The translations under genes and the position numbers were made by a program. A DNA stretch of 9,801 nucleotides from Candidatus Peribacterales bacterium (GTDB lineage: Bacteria; Patescibacteriota; Gracilibacteria; Peribacterales; Peribacteraceae), in NCBI GenBank assembly GCA_020059985.1, contig JAGVCI010000010.1, positions 1 to 9,801 on the forward strand, in the 5' to 3' direction. Under the pieces are notes generated by a model. That model was not told where the DNA came from. It did no database searches and saw only the letters and a list, made by a program, of their open reading frames with translations. Below, in pieces: positions 5,842 through 9,801 of this stretch; position 1 is the first letter of the stretch, and each line of letters opens with the position of its first letter.

Positions 5842-6660
5842 ATGCAGCAGTATTTGCATCTCCTCCGGAAAGTGATGAACGAAGGCGCCCGTAAGGACGA
5901 CCGAACCGGAACGGGAACCATCAGCTTATTCGGTGCGCAAATGCGGTTCGATCTGCAAAAAGGATTCCCGCTTCTCACGACGAAGAAAGTCCACATGCGC
6001 GCCATCACCCACGAGCTCCTCTGGTTTCTGAAGGGGGACACAAACATTCAGTACCTCAAGGACAACAATGTTTCTATCTGGGACGAGTGGGCAACAGAGA
6101 GTGGTGATCTTGGTCCTGTGTACGGAAAACAGTGGAGAGACTTCGAAGGTGTTGATCAGATCACGTGGTTGATCGAGGAGATCAAGAAAAATCCTACCTC
6201 TCGTCGTTTGATCATTTCTGCGTGGAACCCGACAGTATTGCCCGATACCAAATTCAGTCCGAAAGACAATGCTGCGAAGGGCAAGATGGCGCTGCCGCCG
6301 TGTCATTGTCTGTTCCAGTTCTACGTTTCGGATGGAAAACTAAGCTGCCAATTGTATCAACGCAGTGGAGACATCTTCCTCGGTGTGCCATTCAACATCG
6401 CGTCGTACAGCTTGCTCACCCACATGATCGCGCAGGTGTGTGACCTGGAGGTCGGCGATTTCGTCCACACGCTTGGAGATGTGCATCTCTATTTGAATCA
6501 CATGGAACAGGCGCTCACGCAGCTTGAGCGAGAACCACGTGCTCTTCCCCAGTTGAAACTCAATCCTGCAGTGAAAGATATTTTCTCCTTCAAGTTCGAA
6601 GATATCGAAATCCTCAATTACGATCCGCATCCAGCGATCAAAGCACCGATTGCGGTGTAA
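5842..6660 (+). CDS. thyA: Thymidylate synthase (ThyA type)
   Basis: A 272-residue enzyme that methylates dUMP to dTMP with 5,10-methylenetetrahydrofolate, releasing dihydrofolate. Near-complete family landmarks are visible: MQQYLHLLRKVMNEG at the N terminus, the phosphate-binding R21 (DDRTGTGT), SRRLIISAWNP with R121/R122, the nucleophile C154 in LPPCHCLFQFYV, QLYQRSGDIFLGVPFNIASY for dUMP binding (D177, N185), and the closing YDPHPAIKAPIAV. It is a few residues longer than the E. coli enzyme, with the extra residues at about 134-148. The ATG at 5842 matches the family start. folA follows after 25 bases, a classic pairing because DHFR recycles the dihydrofolate produced here. It diverges from an unknown gene. 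There is no Shine-Dalgarno at this start. Confidence 0.98.
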   Translation: MQQYLHLLRKVMNEGARKDDRTGTGTISLFGAQMRFDLQKGFPLLTTKKVHMRAITHELLWFLKGDTNIQYLKDNNVSIWDEWATESGDLGPVYGKQWRDFEGVDQITWLIEEIKKNPTSRRLIISAWNPTVLPDTKFSPKDNAAKGKMALPPCHCLFQFYVSDGKLSCQLYQRSGDIFLGVPFNIASYSLLTHMIAQVCDLEVGDFVHTLGDVHLYLNHMEQALTQLEREPRALPQLKLNPAVKDIFSFKFEDIEILNYDPHPAIKAPIAV

Positions 6661-6674
6661 TGCGGAATATCGGT

Positions 6675-6680
6675 AAGGTG
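6675..6680 (+). promoter_or_regulatory. Shine-Dalgarno of folA
   Basis: AAGGTG lies five bases before the ATG at 6686 and is a good partial complement to the 16S rRNA 3' end. It favours that ATG over the in-frame GTG at 6680, which overlaps it. It is the clearest ribosome binding site in the window and belongs to an internal operon gene. Confidence 0.65.
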
Positions 6681-6685
6681 TGAGC

Positions 6686-7198
6686 ATGTTCGTCACTCTC
6701 GTCGCAGCAGCGGCGGAAAATAATGTGATCGGAAACAAAGGGAAACTTCCGTGGAAGCTCCCCGATGATCTGAAGCATTTTCGGATGGTGACGACGGGGC
6801 ATCCGGTCATCATGGGCCGCAAAACGTTTGAGTCGATCGGACGACCGTTACCAGACCGGCTCAATATCATCATTACGCGGCAGAAGGACTACACCGCACA
6901 AGGCTGTGTCGTGGTGCATACCTTAGATCAGGCGCTCACACTCGCGGAGCAAAATACGAAGACCGAGGTCTGTGTCATCGGCGGAGGGGAGATCTACCGC
7001 GAGGCATTCCGATTTGCTGACTTTATTGAGCTGACGCGTGTGCATACAGTGGTCGAAGGCGATGCGACGTTCCCAGAGATCAGCCCTGAGGAATGGGAAG
7101 AAATCTGGAGCGAGGAGCATGCTGCAGACGATCGTCATGAGTTCGCTTTTACGTTCCAGAGACTCAAGAGAAAAGGGGTCGCTCTAGGGCACTTTTAA
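6686..7198 (+). CDS. folA: Dihydrofolate reductase
   Basis: A 170-residue enzyme that reduces dihydrofolate to tetrahydrofolate with NADPH. Visible landmarks are the AxxxxNVIGxxGKLPWKLP segment with W23, the catalytic acid D28 (PDDLKHF), GRKTFESIGRPLP (44-56) for NADPH binding, ITR (about 63-65) near the folate glutamate, and CVIGGGEIY (96-104). It ends in the usual strand with FTFQRLKRKG. The length is typical. The ATG at 6686 is chosen over a GTG two codons earlier because of the Shine-Dalgarno at 6675-6680. It is the second gene of the thyA operon and restores the tetrahydrofolate that ThyA oxidises. A palindrome starts two bases after its stop codon. Confidence 0.97.
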   Translation: MFVTLVAAAAENNVIGNKGKLPWKLPDDLKHFRMVTTGHPVIMGRKTFESIGRPLPDRLNIIITRQKDYTAQGCVVVHTLDQALTLAEQNTKTEVCVIGGGEIYREAFRFADFIELTRVHTVVEGDATFPEISPEEWEEIWSEEHAADDRHEFAFTFQRLKRKGVALGHF

Positions 7199-7199
7199 T

Positions 7200-7217
7200 T
7201 TGGCTTCTAGAAGCCAA
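7200..7217. repeat. Perfect 18-base palindrome after folA
   Basis: TTGGCTTCTAGAAGCCAA is its own reverse complement and begins two bases after the folA TAA. As RNA it would fold into a 7-bp stem with a four-base loop. No T run follows on either strand, so it is not a classical terminator, though it could stabilise the 3' end of the thyA-folA mRNA or act as an operator for the downstream gene. Confidence 0.6.
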
Positions 7218-7288
7218 GAACAGGAATTCTTCAGAGTTTACTGTACGTGTGTGTATCGTTTGCACTTTTTCTCCGTGAGACTTGTGGC

Positions 7289-8053
7289 ATGGAAACTCTC
7301 ACCCACAAAGCACCGGCAAACGACCTAGTCCGCGGGACTGAGCAAGAAGCAATCGATCAGGTTGCTCAGGGTGAGGGGAAAATGACGGAAATTCGTGAAG
7401 CGCACAAAGAAGCGGTGCGTACTCGTATGAAAGAGACGCTGCATGAACAATTGAATGCGAAGGGAACCGATGGCGCCGCGCTCATGGATGATCTGCCAGA
7501 TATCAATGAGGCCGAAGCAGAAGTAGATAAAATGGCGGATGAGCGCGAGGAAAATTTCCGCGACAACGTACAGGTAGGACACATCGATAGTGCAGGCTTA
7601 CAGAAAGATGCGAACCGCAGTGTCATCGTGAATGCGCAATTTGCGAAGGCGAAGACAGACAAGAGTCTGGCCAATGAAATTGATGATCATGAACACGAGC
7701 ACACACTGCAAGCCACTGCGAAAGCGGAAGGAGCACCACCTCCTCCAACAGGGGATGAAGAAGTAGACAAGATGATGAAGATCGGCAGTATTCCGTATCG
7801 CGAGAGAGGTGCAATGAAATTCGCGGGCGACAAGCACACTGCGAAGGAATATCACCGTGATTACAAAGAGCCGGTGAATCGTGTCCGCGACTTCCTCGAT
7901 AAGAATGGCGAGAACGGAGAGCAGCTAGTTCATAACGCTGCTCGAAACGGAGAAATCGCCGAAGTCCGCCAGGCAATCGCTCGAGCGCATTTCAAGAAAG
8001 TCCTCGATGATCCGAAAGCATTCGAATCAGCTCAGAGTCCCTCTCGTAATTAA
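7289..8053 (+). CDS. Hypothetical hydrophilic protein with an HEHEH motif
   Basis: I do not recognise this 254-residue protein. It is very charged, with no signal peptide or membrane segment. Residues about 15-95 and 185-240 look helical and may form coiled coils (runs such as EADKMADEREE in spirit, rich in Glu, Lys, Ala). Between them, residues 111-125 (SVIVNAQFAKAKTDK) look like a short strand and turn, followed by DDHEHEHTLQ (132-141), which fits the HExxH zinc-protease pattern at 134-138, and a Pro run (150-153). The motif may equally be chance in a His/Glu-rich stretch, so no enzymatic role is assigned. The ATG at 7289 is chosen over a GTG at 7247 because the sequence between reads as an unlikely hydrophobic leader. 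It stands alone after folA and converges on folE. Confidence 0.75.
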   Translation: METLTHKAPANDLVRGTEQEAIDQVAQGEGKMTEIREAHKEAVRTRMKETLHEQLNAKGTDGAALMDDLPDINEAEAEVDKMADEREENFRDNVQVGHIDSAGLQKDANRSVIVNAQFAKAKTDKSLANEIDDHEHEHTLQATAKAEGAPPPPTGDEEVDKMMKIGSIPYRERGAMKFAGDKHTAKEYHRDYKEPVNRVRDFLDKNGENGEQLVHNAARNGEIAEVRQAIARAHFKKVLDDPKAFESAQSPSRN

Positions 8054-8065
8054 TTTTCGATGGTC

Positions 8066-8129
8066 GCAGGTAGGAAACCTGCTCCCATCTTCAAAAATAT
8101 TTCACCCGGGGAGCGGGTTTCTTACCCGC
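8066..8129. repeat. Inverted pair of 21-base mini-hairpins (REP/BIME-like)
   Basis: Unit 1 (8066-8086) contains GCAGGT-AGGAA-ACCTGC followed by TCCC. Unit 2 is the same element in the opposite orientation (8109-8129): on the minus strand it reads GCGGGT-AAGAA-ACCCGC then TCCC. The two agree at 18 of 21 positions, and two of the three changes are an A-T to G-C swap at paired stem positions, so folding is conserved. They are separated by 22 bases and fill the gap between two convergent genes. TTCGAT occurs directly on both sides (8056-8061 and 8131-8136), possibly a target duplication. No T run follows either hairpin. Confidence 0.7.
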
Positions 8130-8130
8130 G

Positions 8131-8147
8131 TTCGATCATCTATCGAA
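8131..8147. repeat. Small inverted repeat overlapping the folE stop codon
   Basis: TTCGAT (8131-8136) and ATCGAA (8142-8147) flank a five-base spacer; the folE TAG (8140-8142) lies within. It abuts the mini-hairpin pair and could be part of folE 3'-end formation. The stem is short and not followed by T residues. Confidence 0.4.
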
Positions 8148-8679
8148 TGAGGGTGAGGAACTCCTCGCGAGTCTTCGGATCTTCCTTGAAAAGACCCTTC
8201 AGGGAACTGGTGACTGCACGGCTGTGCTGTTTCTCCACACCGCGCATCATCATGCAGAAGTGCTCAGCCTCGACGATCACGCCGATGCCCTTAGGCTTCA
8301 GCACTTCATCAAGCGCGTCGCAGATCTGCTGACCCATGCGTTCTTGTATCTGCAATCTGCGTGCGAACATGTCGACAATGCGCGCGATCTTGCTCAGTCC
8401 GATCACGTGGTCACTCGGGACGTACCCAACGTGTACTTTTCCGACGAACGGGAGAATGTGATGCTCGCAGAGCGAGTAACACTCGATGTCTTTCACGATC
8501 ACCATGCCTTTCGTATCAGCAGGGAAAAGCGCGCCATTCACAATCTTCTCCAATGATTCGTCGTATCCTTTCGTGAGGAATGTGTACGCTTCGCTGCAGC
8601 GCTCTGGGGTCTTTAAGAGTCCCGGGCGACTAGGATCTTCGCCGATTTCTTTGAGCAGTTTTGTGAAGATTTCATCCAT
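8140..8679 (-). CDS. folE: GTP cyclohydrolase I (type IA)
   Basis: A 179-residue enzyme that converts GTP to 7,8-dihydroneopterin triphosphate, the entry to pterin and tetrahydrofolate synthesis. The zinc ligands are visible as C71 and H74 in YSLCEHHILPF and C142 in EHFCMMMRG; H73 is the catalytic histidine position. Other landmarks are TPERCSEAY near the N terminus, GKVHVGYVP, GLSKIARIVDMFARRLQIQE and the closing VTSSLKGLF. It is shorter than the E. coli protein at the N terminus, as many bacterial forms are. The ATG at 8677-8679 lies eight bases after a perfect TATAAT. It shares strand with folK, which lies upstream beyond a large palindrome, so the two may be transcribed separately. It converges on an unknown gene. 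Confidence 0.97.
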   Translation of the reverse strand: MDEIFTKLLKEIGEDPSRPGLLKTPERCSEAYTFLTKGYDESLEKIVNGALFPADTKGMVIVKDIECYSLCEHHILPFVGKVHVGYVPSDHVIGLSKIARIVDMFARRLQIQERMGQQICDALDEVLKPKGIGVIVEAEHFCMMMRGVEKQHSRAVTSSLKGLFKEDPKTREEFLTLIR

Positions 8680-8687
8680 GGACCGCG

Positions 8688-8718
8688 ATTATAGCTTCAT
8701 ACGGCTCCGCGATGACAA
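8688..8718 (-). promoter_or_regulatory. Promoter of folE
   Basis: On the minus strand TTGTCA (8713-8718, 5/6), a long 19-base spacer and a perfect TATAAT (8688-8693). Eight bases lie between the -10 box and the folE ATG, so the leader would be 0-3 bases. The spacer is longer than ideal, which may indicate need of an activator. Confidence 0.6.
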
Positions 8719-8749
8719 AATTCTGTACATTTCGCACTCCACATTTTTT

Positions 8750-8777
8750 TATATCGGCGTAGCGCTACGCCGATATA
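8750..8777. repeat. Perfect 28-base palindrome between folK and folE
   Basis: TATATCGGCGTAGC (8750-8763) is followed directly by its exact reverse complement (8764-8777). As RNA it folds to a 12-bp stem with a GCGC loop. It lies 31 bases downstream of the folK stop and about 31 bases upstream of the folE -35 box. On the coding strand of folK and folE it is followed by an A run, not a T run, so the T run lies on the wrong side for a folK terminator. It may be an operator of folE, an RNA processing or stabilising hairpin, or an unusual terminator. Confidence 0.75.
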
Positions 8778-8807
8778 GAGGGATAACTCGTGGATATGAA
8801 CCATGAT

Positions 8808-9332
8808 CTATTCACTGCGAAGCCGTATCAGATCTGTCTGCTCACAGGCCTGATCCATCGTTTTCTCGAGTAAATCTTCCCACTTCTCTTTACTGACTGG
8901 GTGACGCTCCGTGGGATCGATCAGCAAGCAGAGGGGCTCTAACACGAAGCGACGTTCGTGCATGCGCGGGTGGGGGAGGAGCAAACTTGGTTCTTTGCTC
9001 ACGGTGTCGCCTACGAGAAGAAGATCGAGATCGATCGTGCGTGGACCGAAGCGCACCGGAGGATTTTTTTTCAGATCGTGTTCGATCGCTTCTAATTTCT
9101 TTTTTATCATCTGTGGCTTCTCAGACGATTCAAAAGTGGCAATGGCATTGAGAAAAACTTCCTGTTCTAAGAGTTCACGCGGAGCGGTTTGATAGACAGG
9201 AGAGAAGCGGATGTCTGGCCAGAGCGCTCGCAACATGTTTGCGGCACTTTTCAGATTCGATTCCGCTGCAATATTACTGCCGAGGCCGATGACAATTCGC
9301 TGCGTACTCACGGGCACACAGCGTATCATCAT
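8808..9332 (-). CDS. folK: 2-amino-4-hydroxy-6-hydroxymethyldihydropteridine pyrophosphokinase (HPPK)
   Basis: A 174-residue enzyme that transfers pyrophosphate from ATP to hydroxymethyldihydropterin, preparing it for dihydropteroate synthase. Family landmarks are VIGLGSNIAAESNLKSA (about 14-30), SPVYQTAP (44-51), FLNAIATFES (60-69), the signature RFGPRTIDLDLLLVGD (94-109) with metal-binding D101 and D103, and LPHPRMHERRFVLEPL (119-134). The start is one of two adjacent ATGs (9330-9332 or 9327-9329). It begins 13 bases after the stop of the preceding gene on the same strand, so it is probably the second gene of that operon and may be translated by coupling, since no Shine-Dalgarno is evident. 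folE lies downstream; folB and folP, needed to join the steps, are not in the window. Confidence 0.96.
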   Translation of the reverse strand: MMIRCVPVSTQRIVIGLGSNIAAESNLKSAANMLRALWPDIRFSPVYQTAPRELLEQEVFLNAIATFESSEKPQMIKKKLEAIEHDLKKNPPVRFGPRTIDLDLLLVGDTVSKEPSLLLPHPRMHERRFVLEPLCLLIDPTERHPVSKEKWEDLLEKTMDQACEQTDLIRLRSE

Positions 9333-9345
9333 TCATGAAGAAGAC

Positions 9346-9801
9346 TTAAAGAAACGCGAGTTCGCTCTCCGTCTTTGCAACATGTTCTTGTGCTTCTGCC
9401 TGTAGTCTCTTTGTCTCTTCGATCGCACGAGTCTGAGCGGTCAATTTCTCCGGCAGATCAGGTTCTTTTTCTTGTTTACTCCCGTAGGTATCAGCAATCG
9501 TTTTGATTGCTCCCCATACTTTCTGTGCATTCAACGGTCTTTCACCAAGCCTCTGTGCAACGCTTGGCGGCAAATCGATCATCACTTGGTTAGCCGCTCC
9601 AGATTTCTTCATCTTCCAGCCGTATTCGAGATCATTGCCTTCACCATTCAATTCATATGTTGGCGCTACGACTGGCTGTGGTTTTCCTTTCGTTTGTGGC
9701 TTCACTGGTGTCTGCGGAAGAGCAAATTGCATCAGTGTGCGTTGATGTTCAATTGCCGTATTAAGTGCTTCCACAATTTTCCAGAGGTTTTCTGCATTCA
9801 T
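9346..9801 (-). CDS. Hypothetical protein with C-terminal coiled coil, at the window edge
   Basis: I do not recognise this protein. The visible part is 151 residues; an ATG sits exactly at the last three bases of the window, so this may be the true start or the frame may continue beyond it. The N terminus (1-27) looks helical, 28-47 is a Pro/Lys/Gln-rich linker (LPQTPVKPQTKGKPQPVV), 48-75 appears mixed, and the segment MIDLPPSVAQRLGERPLNAQKVWGA precedes a charged helical tail (about 110-151) rich in Glu, Lys, Ala and Gln that looks like a coiled coil. There is no membrane segment. It is followed by folK after 13 bases, so both are probably on one transcript, but nothing links its function to folate. 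Confidence 0.65.
   Translation of the reverse strand: MNAENLWKIVEALNTAIEHQRTLMQFALPQTPVKPQTKGKPQPVVAPTYELNGEGNDLEYGWKMKKSGAANQVMIDLPPSVAQRLGERPLNAQKVWGAIKTIADTYGSKQEKEPDLPEKLTAQTRAIEETKRLQAEAQEHVAKTESELAFL

Noticed and set aside
8750..8777. The 28-base palindrome as a classical intrinsic terminator of folK.
   Set aside because: On the transcribed strand an A run, not a T run, follows the hairpin; the T run is on the opposite strand, where no gene ends.
1..9801. TGA recoding (genetic code 25 or 4).
   Set aside because: All recognised genes have full family length with no in-frame TGA, so the standard code is adequate.

Overview
The window holds 14 tightly packed protein-coding genes and no RNA gene, CRISPR array or insertion sequence that I can support. 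Gene order, with minus-strand genes marked (-): gatB (-, cut by the left edge), ECF-type sigma factor, def (-), DEDDh exonuclease (-), nth, lipoprotein thioredoxin, DipZ-like thiol-disulfide membrane protein, hypothetical (-), thyA, folA, hypothetical, folE (-), folK (-), hypothetical (-, reaching the right edge). Intergenic gaps are all under about 130 bases and two convergent pairs overlap at their 3' ends.

The organism is a bacterium of middling GC content with compact gene packing. The mixture of short housekeeping genes, a Met/Asp/Glu-rich lipoprotein and a DipZ-type protein would fit a Patescibacteria (CPR) genome, possibly the Peregrinibacteria/Peribacteria side, but this is a judgement from style and remembered protein flavour, not a demonstrated placement. 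All long genes read through without in-frame TGA, so TGA is not recoded as in Gracilibacteria; yet none of the 13 visible stop codons is TGA (10 TAA, 3 TAG).

Region by region: 1-900 is a divergent pair, gatB (tRNA amidation) and a sigma factor, separated by about 100 bases containing two overlapping palindromes and back-to-back promoters. 849-2734 holds def and a DnaQ-type exonuclease (probably one operon) diverging from endonuclease III. 2807-5342 is an extracytoplasmic redox pair: a lipoprotein thioredoxin with its own Rho-independent terminator, then a CcdA + TlpA + C-terminal beta-domain fusion. 5842-7198 is a thyA-folA operon (dTMP synthesis and recycling of the dihydrofolate it produces), and 8140-9332 carries folE and folK, the first step and a middle step of pterin/folate synthesis, so much of the right half serves tetrahydrofolate and thymidylate supply.

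Most notable signals: (1) several genes have a -10 hexamer only 6-9 bases before the start codon, implying leaderless mRNAs, while the intra-operon gene folA has a Shine-Dalgarno; (2) def has no ATG/GTG/TTG where its conserved N terminus begins; (3) a pair of inverted, covarying mini-hairpins sits between two convergent genes; (4) a perfect 28-bp palindrome lies upstream of folE; (5) the lipoprotein has a Met-Met repeat next to a CPYC thioredoxin centre. I did not find a clear new defence or mobile system.
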